NCBI RefSeq assembly: GCF_009600885.1
Contig: NZ_VCLA01000180.1
Span: 21,014-85,013 of the forward strand
Length of the DNA stretch: 64,000 nucleotides
Reading direction: 5' to 3'
DNA from: Streptomyces jumonjinensis
Lineage (GTDB): Bacteria > Actinomycetota > Actinomycetes > Streptomycetales > Streptomycetaceae
Numbering within the stretch: the stretch's first letter is position 1; each line of letters starts with the position of its first letter. The notes beneath the pieces are model-generated. The model was not told the origin of the DNA. It made no database searches and saw only the letters and a list, made by a program, of their open reading frames with translations. The translations under genes and the position numbers were made by a program. Positions 40,938 to 50,140 of this stretch are shown here, piece after piece.

Positions 40938-41864
40938 ATGGCCGTCGTCACGATGCGGGAGCTGCTGGAGAGCGGCGTCCACTTCGGTCACCAGACCCGC
41001 CGCTGGAACCCGAAGATGAAGCGCTTCATCTTCACGGAGCGCAACGGCATCTACATCATCGACCTGCTCCAGTCGCTGTCGTACATCGACCGCGCCTACG
41101 AGTTCGTCAAGGAGACCGTCGCGCACGGCGGCTCCATCATGTTCGTCGGCACCAAGAAGCAGGCCCAGGAGGCGATCGCCGAGCAGGCGACCCGCGTGGG
41201 CATGCCGTACGTCAACCAGCGCTGGCTGGGTGGCATGCTGACCAACTTCTCCACCGTCTACAAGCGTCTGCAGCGCCTCAAGGAGCTTGAGCAGATCGAC
41301 TTCGAGGATGTGGCCGCCTCCGGCCTCACCAAGAAGGAGCTGCTGGTCCTCTCCCGCGAGAAGGCCAAGCTGGAGAAGACCCTCGGCGGCATCCGCGAGA
41401 TGCAGAAGGTGCCGAGCGCCGTCTGGATCGTGGACACCAAGAAGGAGCACATCGCCGTCGGTGAGGCGCGCAAGCTCCACATCCCGGTCGTCGCGATCCT
41501 CGACACCAACTGCGACCCCGACGAGGTCGACTACAAGATCCCGGGCAACGACGACGCGATCCGCTCCGTCACCCTGCTCACCCGCGTGATCGCCGACGCC
41601 GTCGCCGAGGGCCTCATCGCCCGCTCCGGCGTCGCCACCGGCGACTCCAAGCCGGGCGAGAAGGCCGCCGGCGAGCCCCTCGCCGAGTGGGAGCGCGACC
41701 TGCTCGAGGGTGAGAAGAAGGCCGACGACGCCGAGAAGCCCGCTGAGGCCGCTGCTGAGGCTCCGGCCGCTGAGGCCCCCGCCGCCGAGGCCGAGGTCGA
41801 GGCCCCGGCCGAGGCTGCTGAGGCCCCCGCCGAGCAGCCCGCCGCGGACGCCGAGCAGGCCTGA
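40938..41864 (+). CDS. rpsB: 30S ribosomal protein S2
   Basis: The protein has 308 residues from ATG 40938. Conserved S2 segments: MRELLESGVHFGHQTRRWNPKMKRFIF at the N-terminus, GGSIMFVGTKKQAQEAI, YVNQRWLGGMLTNF and PVVAILDTNCDPDEVDYKIPGNDDAIRS. The C-terminal ~50 residues form an Ala/Glu/Pro-rich tail (AEAPAAEAEVEAPAE), typical of Streptomyces S2. It lies upstream of tsf. Confidence 0.98.
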   Translation: MAVVTMRELLESGVHFGHQTRRWNPKMKRFIFTERNGIYIIDLLQSLSYIDRAYEFVKETVAHGGSIMFVGTKKQAQEAIAEQATRVGMPYVNQRWLGGMLTNFSTVYKRLQRLKELEQIDFEDVAASGLTKKELLVLSREKAKLEKTLGGIREMQKVPSAVWIVDTKKEHIAVGEARKLHIPVVAILDTNCDPDEVDYKIPGNDDAIRSVTLLTRVIADAVAEGLIARSGVATGDSKPGEKAAGEPLAEWERDLLEGEKKADDAEKPAEAAAEAPAAEAPAAEAEVEAPAEAAEAPAEQPAADAEQA

Positions 41865-41884
41865 CGCGTCGCAACGCTTCGGTA

Positions 41885-41935
41885 GGTGAACGGCGGGGGA
41901 CGGTGTGACGATGACACCGGCCCCCGCCGCTCACC
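41885..41935 (+). terminator. Strong hairpin between rpsB and tsf
   Basis: CGGCGGGGG (41891-41899) pairs with CCCCCGCCG (41921-41929), enclosing GGTGT/ACACC and bounded by GGTGA/TCACC. A smaller CCGCGG pair follows at 41946-41966. It probably attenuates transcription between rpsB and tsf. Confidence 0.7.
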
Positions 41936-42009
41936 CGTAGATCGTCCGCGGCCCCTCCGACCGCGGCGGATCTTCGAATTTCGACTTTTTCGAGAAGAGA
42001 CTCAAGGAC

Positions 42010-42846
42010 ATGGCGAACTACACCGCCGCTGACGTCAAGAAGCTCCGCGAGCTGACCGGCGCCGGCATGATGGACTGCAAGAAGGCGCTGGACGAGGCCG
42101 GCGGCGACGTCGACAAGGCCGTCGAGCTGCTCCGCGTCAAGGGCCAGAAGGGTGTGGCCAAGCGCGAGGGCCGCAACGCCGAGAACGGTGCCGTCGTCTC
42201 CCTCATCTCCGAGGACAAGACCTCCGGCGTTCTGCTTGAGCTGAAGTGCGAGACCGACTTCGTCGCCAAGGGCGACAAGTTCCAGGCCGTCGCCAACACG
42301 CTCGCCGCCCACGTCGCCGCGACCTCCCCGGCCGACCTGGACGCCCTGCTCGCCTCCGAGATCGAGGCCGGCAAGACCGTTCAGGCGTACGTCGACGAGG
42401 CCAACGCCAACCTCGGCGAGAAGATCGTCCTCGACCGTTTCGCGCAGTTCTCCGGTGCGTACGTCGGTGTGTACCTGCACCGCACCATGCCCGACCTTCC
42501 GCCGCAGGTCGGCGTGCTGGTCGAGCTGGACAAGGAGAACGGCGAGGTCGCCAAGGACGTCGCGCAGCACATCGCCGCGTTCGCGCCGAAGTACCTCACC
42601 CGCGAAGAGGTTCCGGCCGACGTCGTGGAGAACGAGCGCCGCGTCGCCGAGGCCACCTCGCGTGAGGAGGGCAAGCCCGAGGCCGCCCTCCCGAAGATCG
42701 TCGAGGGTCGGGTCAACGGCTTCTTCAAGGAGGTCACCCTTCTTGACCAGCCGTTCGCCAAGGACAACAAGAAGTCCGTCAAGAAGGTTCTTGACGAGGC
42801 CGGTGTCACGCTGAAGCGCTTCGCGCGCATCCGCGTCGGCGCCTGA
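42010..42846 (+). CDS. tsf: Elongation factor Ts
   Basis: The protein has 278 residues. It recycles GDP from EF-Tu. Conserved segments: DVKKLRELTGAGMMDCKKALDEAGGD (N-terminal UBA-like domain) and the EF-Tu contact ELKCETDFVAKGDKFQAVAN, plus YLHRTMPDLPPQVGVLVEL and the C-terminal LLDQPFAKDNKKSVKKVLDEAGV. Length fits actinobacterial EF-Ts. Confidence 0.98.
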   Translation: MANYTAADVKKLRELTGAGMMDCKKALDEAGGDVDKAVELLRVKGQKGVAKREGRNAENGAVVSLISEDKTSGVLLELKCETDFVAKGDKFQAVANTLAAHVAATSPADLDALLASEIEAGKTVQAYVDEANANLGEKIVLDRFAQFSGAYVGVYLHRTMPDLPPQVGVLVELDKENGEVAKDVAQHIAAFAPKYLTREEVPADVVENERRVAEATSREEGKPEAALPKIVEGRVNGFFKEVTLLDQPFAKDNKKSVKKVLDEAGVTLKRFARIRVGA

Positions 42847-42968
42847 GCGAGTAGTACGGCGAGTACGCGATCGGCTGGGGAGCCCGCTAGGGTTTCCCAC
42901 GCTGTCAACGGCCGCGGATGCCACATGGCACAGCGGCCTGGCGGCGCCGGACGACCGCAGATCTGACG

Positions 42969-43019
42969 AGGAGGCCATTGCCGACAGGGACACCAGCACC
43001 CGAACGGCAGTGGCCTCCT
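42969..43019 (+). promoter_or_regulatory. Hairpin before pyrH (attenuator)
   Basis: AGGAGGCCATTGCCG (42969-42983) pairs with CGGCAGTGGCCTCCT (43005-43019) over 15 bases with one G-T pair, leaving a 21-base loop. It lies just before the pyrH ribosome site and could attenuate pyrH expression relative to tsf. Confidence 0.55.
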
Positions 43020-43043
43020 TCGTATGTGCACGAGGAGATCTCC

Positions 43044-43838
43044 ATGAACAAGGGCGCGGACGCCAACCAGGCTGCCGGCGATAACAGTGACCACGACGGG
43101 AAGCATGACGTGAAGAAAGCCGGACGCTTCATGCTGAAGCTCTCCGGCGAGGCGTTCTCCGGCGGCGGAGGACTCGGCGTCGACCCCGATGTCGTCCACG
43201 CCATCGCCCGTGAGATCGCCGCGGTCGTTCGCGACGGTGCCGAGATCGCGGTCGTCATCGGCGGCGGAAACTTCTTCCGCGGTGCGGAGCTCCAGGTGCG
43301 CGGCATGGACCGGGCCCGCTCCGACTACATGGGCATGCTCGGCACCGTGATGAACTGCCTCGCCCTCCAGGACTTCCTGGAGAAGGAGGGCATCGACTCC
43401 CGAGTCCAGACGGCCATCACCATGGCCCAGGTCGCGGAGCCCTACATCCCGCTGCGCGCCGTGCGGCATCTGGAGAAGGGCCGGGTCGTCATCTTCGGCG
43501 CCGGCATGGGCATGCCCTACTTCTCCACCGACACCACCGCCGCTCAGCGGGCTCTGGAGATCGAGGCCGAAGCCCTGCTGATGGGCAAGAACGGCGTCGA
43601 CGGGGTCTATGACTCCGACCCCAAGACCAACCCCGACGCGGTGAAGTTCGACGCGCTGGAGTACGGCGAGGTGATCGGCCGCAACCTCAAGGTCGCCGAC
43701 GCGACCGCCGTCACCCTCTGCCGCGACAACGCGCTCCCGATCCTCGTCTTCGAACTTCTCACCGAGGGCAATATCGCGCGGGCCGTCAAGGGTGAGAAGA
43801 TCGGCACGCTCGTGAGCGACCAGGGCACCCGGACCTGA
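43044..43838 (+). CDS. pyrH: UMP kinase
   Basis: The protein has 264 residues from ATG 43044, with GAGGAG six bases upstream. UMP phosphorylation to UDP. Amino-acid-kinase fold: FMLKLSGEAFSGGGGLGVD, VVIGGGNFFRG, DYMGMLGTVMNCLALQDFLE, IFGAGMGMPYFSTDTTAAQRALEIEA, GVDGVYDSDP. The N-terminal extension of ~30 residues is common in Streptomyces. Confidence 0.97.
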   Translation: MNKGADANQAAGDNSDHDGKHDVKKAGRFMLKLSGEAFSGGGGLGVDPDVVHAIAREIAAVVRDGAEIAVVIGGGNFFRGAELQVRGMDRARSDYMGMLGTVMNCLALQDFLEKEGIDSRVQTAITMAQVAEPYIPLRAVRHLEKGRVVIFGAGMGMPYFSTDTTAAQRALEIEAEALLMGKNGVDGVYDSDPKTNPDAVKFDALEYGEVIGRNLKVADATAVTLCRDNALPILVFELLTEGNIARAVKGEKIGTLVSDQGTRT

Positions 43839-44007
43839 CTCCCGGGACATCCGGGACGCCGGTGACGGCCTTCCGGGGATGGACAAACTCCTGCCGGTCG
43901 GACACCGTGCAGGGAAGACGCGACACAGTTCCGCCCCGCCCAGGCATTCCCCCGAGGCCCTGGGCACGGGGGAACCACAGCCTACTCAAGACACGCAGGA
44001 GCAAGTG

Positions 44008-44565
44008 GTGATCGAAGAGACCCTCCTCGAAGCCGAGGAGAAGATGGAGAAGGCCGTCGTGGTCGCCAAGGAGGACTTCGCCGCGATCCGCACCGGACGT
44101 GCGCACCCGGCGATGTTCAACAAGATCGTGGCGGACTACTACGGTGCGCTGACCCCGATCAACCAGCTGGCCTCGTTCTCCGTTCCGGAGCCCCGGATGG
44201 CCGTGGTGACCCCGTTCGACAAGAGCGCGCTCCGCAATATCGAGCAGGCGATCCGCGACTCCGACCTCGGCGTCAACCCGAGCAACGACGGCAACATCAT
44301 CCGGGTGGTGTTCCCCGAGCTCACCGAGGAGCGCCGTCGCGACTACATCAAGGTCGCCAAGGGCAAGGCCGAGGACTCCAAGATCTCGATCCGCTCCGTG
44401 CGCCGCAAGGCCAAGGAAGCCATCGACAAGCTCGTCAAGGACGGCGAGGTCGGCGAGGACGAGGGCCGCCGTGCCGAGAAGGAGCTCGACGACACCACCG
44501 CGAAGTATGTGACACAGGTGGACGAGCTGCTGAAGCACAAGGAAGCCGAGCTGCTCGAAGTCTGA
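44008..44565 (+). CDS. frr: Ribosome recycling factor
   Basis: The protein has 185 residues. GTG 44008 follows AGGAG at six-base spacing (GTG 44005 is too close). It splits post-termination ribosomes with EF-G. Sequence: IEETLLEAEEKMEKAVVVAKEDFAAIRTGRAHPAMFNKI, YYGALTPINQLASFSVPEPRM, PFDKSALRNIEQAI and VRRKAKEAIDKLVKDGEVGEDE match RRF throughout. It overlaps cdsA by one base. Confidence 0.97.
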   Translation: MIEETLLEAEEKMEKAVVVAKEDFAAIRTGRAHPAMFNKIVADYYGALTPINQLASFSVPEPRMAVVTPFDKSALRNIEQAIRDSDLGVNPSNDGNIIRVVFPELTEERRRDYIKVAKGKAEDSKISIRSVRRKAKEAIDKLVKDGEVGEDEGRRAEKELDDTTAKYVTQVDELLKHKEAELLEV

Positions 44566-45737
44566 TGAACGACTCTTCCTGGGGGGCCCCGCCGAGGGCC
44601 GACTACGTCGGGGACTGGCGAACGTCCGACCAGGGCCCTGCCTCGGCGGGTCCCGCATATGTTGGGCATGAGGCACAGCAGACTCGGCCCATGCCCATCG
44701 TGCCGGACTTTCCCGATGCAGGTAGAGACGCCGAAGACCGTGACGACCGCGACAGCCGCGAGGCACACGGCCAGGGGGCCGCTCCGCTGAACGGCCCCCT
44801 GTTCCGCAGCGGGACCCCGCCCGAGCCGATGCCCGACCCGGCCGGTCCGGGGGCCACGCCGCCACCCGGGAGCCGGGGCGACAACCGGTCGGGCCGCAGC
44901 GGGCGGTCGGGCCGGGAGAAGAAGCGCGCCGGGCGCGATCTGAGGGCGGCCATAGGAGTCGGCGTCGGTCTCGGCGCCGTGATCGTGGCCTCGCTCTTCG
45001 TCGTCAAGGCCGTGTTCGTCGGAGTGGTCGTGGTCGCCGTCGTCGTCGGCCTGTGGGAGCTCACCTCCCGGCTCCATGAGCGCAAGCAGATCAAGGCGCC
45101 GCTGGTGCCGCTCGCGGTCGGCGGAGCCGCGATGGTCGTCGCCGGTTACGCGCGGGGCGCCGAGGGGGCCTGGGTCGCCATGGCGCTCACCGCCCTCGCC
45201 GTACTGGTGTGGCGGATGACAGAGCCCCCCGAGGGCTATCTGAAGGACGTCACCGCCGGCGTCTTCGCCGCCTTCTATGTGCCGTTCCTGGCCACGTTCG
45301 TCGCCCTGATGCTCGCCTCGGACGACGGCTCCTGGCGGGTGCTGACCTTCCTGCTGCTCACCGTGGTCAGCGACACCGGCGCGTACGCGGTGGGCTGGCG
45401 CTTCGGCAAGCACAGGCTCGCGCCGCGCATCAGCCCCGGCAAGACCCGTGAGGGACTGTTCGGCGCGGTGGCGTTCGCGATGGCGGCGGGCGCGCTCTGC
45501 ATGGAGTTCCTGATCGACGGCGGCAGCTGGTGGCAGGGGCTGCTGCTCGGCCTCGCGGTCGCGGTCAGCGCCACGCTCGGCGATCTGGGCGAGTCGATGA
45601 TCAAGCGTGATCTGGGCATCAAGGACATGGGCACGCTGCTCCCCGGACACGGCGGCATCATGGACCGGCTGGACTCGCTGCTGCCGACCGCGCCGGTGGT
45701 ATGGCTGCTGTTCGTCATCTTTGTAGGCAGCGGCTGA
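44565..45737 (+). CDS. cdsA: Phosphatidate cytidylyltransferase
   Basis: The protein has 390 residues. It makes CDP-diacylglycerol for phospholipid synthesis. A long polar N-terminus (~125 residues, Pro/Gly/Arg-rich) precedes a bundle of membrane helices (LGAVIVASLFVVKAVFVGVVVVAVVVGLW and more). The C-terminal signature SDTGAYAVGWRFG, PGKTREG and LGDLGESMIKRDLGIKDMGTLLPGHGGIMDRLDS is diagnostic. ATG overlaps the frr stop. Confidence 0.95.
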   Translation: MNDSSWGAPPRADYVGDWRTSDQGPASAGPAYVGHEAQQTRPMPIVPDFPDAGRDAEDRDDRDSREAHGQGAAPLNGPLFRSGTPPEPMPDPAGPGATPPPGSRGDNRSGRSGRSGREKKRAGRDLRAAIGVGVGLGAVIVASLFVVKAVFVGVVVVAVVVGLWELTSRLHERKQIKAPLVPLAVGGAAMVVAGYARGAEGAWVAMALTALAVLVWRMTEPPEGYLKDVTAGVFAAFYVPFLATFVALMLASDDGSWRVLTFLLLTVVSDTGAYAVGWRFGKHRLAPRISPGKTREGLFGAVAFAMAAGALCMEFLIDGGSWWQGLLLGLAVAVSATLGDLGESMIKRDLGIKDMGTLLPGHGGIMDRLDSLLPTAPVVWLLFVIFVGSG

Positions 45738-45753
45738 CCTGCGATTTTCTGCC

Positions 45754-45787
45754 AAGGGGCTCGTTATCCACAGGGTAGCGGGCCCTT
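45754..45787 (+). terminator. Likely cdsA terminator
   Basis: AAGGGGCTCG-like and CGGGCCCTTT arms around 45754-45787 form an imperfect hairpin after cdsA and before rlmN. Weak evidence. Confidence 0.4.
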
Positions 45788-45827
45788 TGTCATATCTCTG
45801 CGGCGTCTCTGCGACACTGGAGGGACC

Positions 45828-46934
45828 ATGCCCAAGCCCGGAGAACTGACATTCGTCGCCCCCCGCGGAGCCAAGAAGCCCCCGCGGCACCTCGCCGACC
45901 TCTCGCCCGCCGAGCGCAAGGAGGCCGTCGCCGCGATCGGCGAGAAGCCCTTCCGCGCCAAGCAGCTCTCACAGCACTATTTCGCGCGGTACGCCCATGA
46001 CCCGGCCCAGTGGACCGACATCCCGGCCGCCGCGCGCGAGAAGCTCGCCACCGAGCTGCTGCCCGATCTGATGTCCGTCGTGCGACATGTCTCGTGCGAT
46101 GACGACACCACCCGTAAGACCCTGTGGCGGCTGCACGACGGCACCCTCGTCGAGTCCGTGCTGATGCGCTACCCGGACCGGGTCACCATGTGCATCTCGT
46201 CGCAGGCCGGCTGCGGGATGAACTGCCCGTTCTGCGCCACCGGGCAGGCCGGGCTGGACCGCAATCTCTCCACCGCCGAGATCGTCCACCAGATCGTCGA
46301 CGGAGTGCGCGCCCTGCGCGACGGCGAGGTGCCCGGCGGGCCCGCCCGGCTGTCGAACATCGTCTTCATGGGCATGGGCGAGCCGCTGGCCAACTACAAG
46401 CGGGTCGTGGGCGCCATCCGCCGGCTCACCGACCCCGAGCCGGACGGCCTCGGTCTGTCCCAGCGCGGGATCACCGTCTCGACGGTCGGTCTGGTCCCCG
46501 CGATGCTGCGCTTCGCCGACGAGGGCTTCAAATGCCGTCTCGCCGTCTCGCTGCACGCGCCGGACGACGAGCTGCGGGACACCCTGGTCCCGGTCAACAC
46601 CCGCTGGAAGGTGCGCGAGGTCCTCGACGCCGCCTGGGAGTACGCGGAGAAGTCCGGCCGCCGTATCTCCATCGAGTACGCCCTCATCCGGGACATCAAC
46701 GACCAGGCGTGGCGGGGCGATCTGCTCGGCCGGCTCCTCAAGGGCAAGCGGGTCCATGTGAATCTGATCCCGCTCAACCCGACGCCCGGCTCCCAGTGGA
46801 CCGCCTCCCGCCCCGAGGACGAGAAGGCGTTCGTCGAGGCGATCGCCGCCCATGGCGTGCCGGTCACCGTGCGGGACACCCGGGGACAGGAGATCGACGG
46901 GGCCTGCGGGCAGCTCGCCGCCTCCGAGCGCTGA
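45828..46934 (+). CDS. rlmN: 23S rRNA (adenine-2503-C2)-methyltransferase
   Basis: The protein has 368 residues. Radical SAM enzyme that methylates A2503 (and some tRNA A37). The iron-sulfur motif CGMNCPFC puts the cysteines at 129, 133 and 136, with MGMGEPLANY (SAM binding) and ISIEYALIRDIND downstream. The C-terminal GACGQL carries the catalytic Cys. GAXGG site before ATG. A conserved N-terminal region (PFRAKQLSQHYFARYAHDPAQWTDIPAA) supports it. Confidence 0.96.
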   Translation: MPKPGELTFVAPRGAKKPPRHLADLSPAERKEAVAAIGEKPFRAKQLSQHYFARYAHDPAQWTDIPAAAREKLATELLPDLMSVVRHVSCDDDTTRKTLWRLHDGTLVESVLMRYPDRVTMCISSQAGCGMNCPFCATGQAGLDRNLSTAEIVHQIVDGVRALRDGEVPGGPARLSNIVFMGMGEPLANYKRVVGAIRRLTDPEPDGLGLSQRGITVSTVGLVPAMLRFADEGFKCRLAVSLHAPDDELRDTLVPVNTRWKVREVLDAAWEYAEKSGRRISIEYALIRDINDQAWRGDLLGRLLKGKRVHVNLIPLNPTPGSQWTASRPEDEKAFVEAIAAHGVPVTVRDTRGQEIDGACGQLAASER

Positions 46935-47159
46935 GCCGGGCCGGGCCCGAGCGCTGAGCCGGGGGCCGGAGCACGGAGCCGGGCCGGGCCGGCTCGGATC
47001 CGGGGCTCGACCTCGGAATCCGCCGGGCCCGCGCCCGGAATCGCTCGGGGTCCGCGCCCGGAATCCGTCGCGGCCGGGCCTGCCGCAGCACGCCGCTGAC
47101 CTTGTACTCTGGGCTCGAACATCCGCAGGGATGATCTTCATATATTTCTGAATATATTT
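46935..47159. repeat. Intergenic spacer with degenerate GC-rich repeats
   Basis: A ~225-base spacer before the riboswitch. It holds variants of GAGC..GAGCCGGG and two copies of CGCGCCCGGAATC near 47,030-47,070. A clearer AT-rich TATATTTC stretch (47,140-47,158) directly precedes the aptamer and may be part of the thi operon promoter. Confidence 0.45.
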
Positions 47160-47258
47160 CCGACAGGGGAGCGCCACAGCGCTGAGAGTGCGGTATCCCA
47201 GCAGACCGCAGACCCTCTGAACCTCGCCCAGGTCATTCTGGGTAGGAAGTCCGGTCGA
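47160..47258 (+). ncRNA. TPP riboswitch (THI element)
   Basis: The conserved pieces are in order: AGGGGAGC, GCTGAGAGTGCGG, the AGACCCTCTGAACC box, and CCAGGTCATTCTGGGTAGGAAGT. This is a canonical thiamine pyrophosphate aptamer. It controls the downstream thiB-thiP-thiQ importer. Confidence 0.95.
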
Positions 47259-47278
47259 TACTCAAGCTGTTGCGTCCT

Positions 47279-47336
47279 GCCCGGATTCTCTTCGGAGAAC
47301 CGGGCGGGGCCGCGTCTCTTCCTGGCCACCCCAGGA
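47279..47336 (+). promoter_or_regulatory. Riboswitch expression platform
   Basis: Two hairpins follow the aptamer. GCCCGG/CCGGGC plus TTCTC/GAGAA close a UUCG-type loop (47279-47305). Then TCCTGG (47320-47325) pairs with CCAGGA (47331-47336), covering the AGGAGG ribosome site of thiB. This favours control at translation initiation, perhaps combined with termination. Confidence 0.55.
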
Positions 47337-47345
47337 GGAATCTCA

Positions 47346-48440
47346 GTGAGCACCACCAAGAAGATGGCCGTCACCGCGCTCGCGGCGGCGCTGGGCGTCA
47401 GCACGCTCGCGGCCTGCGGCGGAGAGTCCTCGTCCGGGGACTCCGCCGGGAAGAAGCCGTCGAAGACCGTGACGCTCGTCAGCCATGACTCCTTCGCCGC
47501 CTCCGACGCCGTGCTGAAGGAGTTCACCGAGCAGACCGGCTACCAGGTCAAGGTCCTCAAGAGCGGTGACGCCGGGGTCGCCCTGAACAAGGAGATCCTC
47601 ACCAAGGGCTCGCCCCAGGGCGATGTGTTCTTCGGCGTCGACAACACCCTGCTCTCCCGGGCCCTCGACAACGGGCTGTTCACCCCGCACCGCGCCAAGG
47701 GCCTGGACCGGGTGGCCGAGGAGGTGCAGCTCGATGCGGGCGAGCACCGGGTCACCCCCGTCGACACCGGCGACGTCTGCGTCAACTACGACAAGAAGTA
47801 CTTCGCCGACAAGAAGCTCGCCCCGCCGAAGACCTTCGACGATCTTCTCAAGCCCGCGTACAAGGACATGCTGGTCGTGGAGAACGCCGCGACCTCGTCC
47901 CCCGGGCTCGGCTTCGTCCTCGGCACCGTCGCCGAATACGGTGAGCAGGGCTGGCAGGGCTACTGGAAGAAGCTCAAGGACAACGGCGTCAAGGTCGTCG
48001 ACGGCTGGGAAGAGGCGTACAACGAGGAGTTCTCCGGCTCGGCAGGCGGCCGGAAGGCCAAGGCGGACCGGCCGCTGGTCGTCTCGTACGCCTCCAGCCC
48101 GCCGGTCGAGGTGCTCTACGCCGATCCGCAGCCGAAGGAGGCCCCCACCGGGGTCGCCACCGGCACCTGCTTCCGGCAGATCGAGTTCGCCGGGCTGCTC
48201 AAGGGGGCCGGGAACGAGGAGGGCGGCAAGGCGCTGCTGTACTTCCTGATCTCGAAGGAGTTCCAGGAGGACATGCCGCTGAACATGTTCGTCAGCCCGG
48301 TGAACCGGGACGCGCGGCTGCCCGAGCTGTTCACCGAGTTCGGCGCGGTGGTCGACCAGCCCGGGACCCTCGCCCCGAAGAAGATCGCAGACAACCGTGA
48401 GCAGTGGATTCAGACGTGGTCCTCGCTCGTAGTGAAGTAG
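47346..48440 (+). CDS. thiB: Thiamine ABC transporter substrate-binding lipoprotein
   Basis: The protein has 364 residues from GTG 47346. Lipoprotein signal with lipobox LAAC (C24). The family pattern VTLVSHDSFAASDAVLKEFTEQTGYQVKVLKSGDAGVALN, PQGDVFFGVDNTLLSRAL and DTGDVCVNYDKKYF matches ThiB/TbpA binding proteins. Regulated by the TPP riboswitch. Its stop overlaps the thiP start by 37 bases. Confidence 0.93.
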   Translation: MSTTKKMAVTALAAALGVSTLAACGGESSSGDSAGKKPSKTVTLVSHDSFAASDAVLKEFTEQTGYQVKVLKSGDAGVALNKEILTKGSPQGDVFFGVDNTLLSRALDNGLFTPHRAKGLDRVAEEVQLDAGEHRVTPVDTGDVCVNYDKKYFADKKLAPPKTFDDLLKPAYKDMLVVENAATSSPGLGFVLGTVAEYGEQGWQGYWKKLKDNGVKVVDGWEEAYNEEFSGSAGGRKAKADRPLVVSYASSPPVEVLYADPQPKEAPTGVATGTCFRQIEFAGLLKGAGNEEGGKALLYFLISKEFQEDMPLNMFVSPVNRDARLPELFTEFGAVVDQPGTLAPKKIADNREQWIQTWSSLVVK

Positions 48441-50140
48441 CCCGGCCCGGGGCGGGACCTCGGAAGAGGCCCGCCCGCCGGTTCCGGGGCGGCGCGGCGC
48501 GGCTCGGCCTGATGGCCGTGCCCGTCGCGTTCTTCGCCGTCTTCTTCGCCTATCCGGTCGCCGCCATCGTCAGCCGTGGACTGAAGACGGGCGACAGCTG
48601 GCAGTTCGGCTGGATCGGCGAGGTGCTGGGCCGCGCCGATCTTCAGCGGGTGCTCTGGTTCACCACCTGGCAGGCGCTCGCCTCCACCGTGCTCACCCTG
48701 CTGATCGCGCTGCCCGGCGCCTATGTCCTCGCCCGCTACGACTTCCCCGGCAAGAAGCTGCTGCGGGCCGTGGTGACCGTGCCGTTCGTGCTGCCCACCG
48801 TGGTCGTCGGCAGCGCCTTTCTGGCGTTGCTCGGACGCGGCGGACTGCTGGACGAGCTGTGGGGCGTCCGGCTCGACACCAGCGTATGGGCCATTCTGAT
48901 CGCCCATGTCTTCTTCAACTACGCCGTCGTCGTACGGACCGTGGGCGGGCTGTGGGCACAGCTCGACCCCCGTCAGGAGGAGGCCGCCCGGGTGCTGGGC
49001 GCGGGGCGGTTCACGGCCTGGCGGCGAGTGACCCTGCCGGCGCTCGCGCCCTCCGTCGCGGCGGCGGCCCTGATGGTCTTCCTCTTCACCTTCACCTCCT
49101 TCGGCGTCGTACAGATCCTCGGCGGACCCTCCTTCGCCACCCTGGAGGTGGAGATCTACCGGCAGACCGCGCAGCTGCTGGATCTGCGGACGGCCGCCGT
49201 GCTGACCCTGGTGCAGTTCGCCGCGGTCGGCGCCGTGCTGGCCGTGCACGCCAGGACCGTGCGCCGCCGGGAGAGCGCGCTGAAGCTGGTCGACCCGGCC
49301 CGTACCGCGCGACGGCCGCGCGGGTGGGGGCAGTGGGCGCTGCTCGGCGGAGTGCTCGTCACGATCGCGCTGCTGGTGCTGCTGCCGCTCGGGGTCCTGG
49401 CGGAGCGTTCGCTGGACACCCCCGGCGGCTATGGCCTCGGCTACTACCGGGCGCTCGGCTCCGTCGAGGCGAGCGGCGGCGCGTTTCTGGTCGCGCCGAT
49501 CGAGGCCGTGCTGAACTCCCTCTGGTACGCGCTGGCCGCGACCGCCATCGCGGTCGTCGTCGGCGGGCTGGCCGCGGCGGCGCTCACCCGGCGGGCCGGA
49601 CGGCTGGTGCGCGGCTTCGACGCGCTGCTGATGCTGCCGCTCGGGGTCTCGGCGGTCACCGTCGGCTTCGGCTTCCTCATCACCCTCGACGAGCCGCCGC
49701 TCGATCTGCGGGCCTCCTGGATCCTGGTTCCGCTCGCGCAGGCGCTGGTCGGCGTCCCCTTCGTGGTACGGACGATGCTGCCGGTGCTGCGGGCGGTGGA
49801 CGGGCGGCTGCGGGAGGCCGCCGCGGTCCTCGGGGCGTCTCCGCTCCGGGTCTGGCGCGAGGTGGACCTTCCGCTGGTGCGCCGGGCGCTGCTGATCGCG
49901 TCGGGGTTCGCCTTCGCCGTCTCGCTCGGCGAGTTCGGCGCGACCGTCTTCATCGCCAGGCCGGACCGTCCGACGCTGCCGGTCGCGGTGGCACGGCTGC
50001 TGGGCAGGCCCGGCGAACTCAACTACGGGCAGGCGATGGCCCTCAGCACGATTCTGATGGTGGTGTGCGTGGTGGCGCTTCTGTTGCTGGAGCGAGTCAG
50101 GGTCCGTGGGGCGTCGCGGGGCGGGGCGGGGGAGTTCTGA
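48404..50140 (+). CDS. thiP: Thiamine ABC transporter permease
   Basis: The protein has 578 residues. Two fused permease halves, each with about six membrane helices. Binding-protein-dependent transport (EAA-like) loops appear as QEEAARVLGAGRFTAWRRVTLPALAPS and REAAAVLGASPLRVWREVDLPLVRRA. This fused two-domain layout is usual for ThiP. The start overlaps thiB and the end is adjacent to thiQ. Confidence 0.93.
   Translation: MDSDVVLARSEVARPGAGPRKRPARRFRGGAARLGLMAVPVAFFAVFFAYPVAAIVSRGLKTGDSWQFGWIGEVLGRADLQRVLWFTTWQALASTVLTLLIALPGAYVLARYDFPGKKLLRAVVTVPFVLPTVVVGSAFLALLGRGGLLDELWGVRLDTSVWAILIAHVFFNYAVVVRTVGGLWAQLDPRQEEAARVLGAGRFTAWRRVTLPALAPSVAAAALMVFLFTFTSFGVVQILGGPSFATLEVEIYRQTAQLLDLRTAAVLTLVQFAAVGAVLAVHARTVRRRESALKLVDPARTARRPRGWGQWALLGGVLVTIALLVLLPLGVLAERSLDTPGGYGLGYYRALGSVEASGGAFLVAPIEAVLNSLWYALAATAIAVVVGGLAAAALTRRAGRLVRGFDALLMLPLGVSAVTVGFGFLITLDEPPLDLRASWILVPLAQALVGVPFVVRTMLPVLRAVDGRLREAAAVLGASPLRVWREVDLPLVRRALLIASGFAFAVSLGEFGATVFIARPDRPTLPVAVARLLGRPGELNYGQAMALSTILMVVCVVALLLLERVRVRGASRGGAGEF

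Noticed and set aside
44343..45890. 515-codon leftward frame opposite frr/cdsA/rlmN start
   Set aside because: Lies fully opposite frr and cdsA, both with diagnostic motifs.
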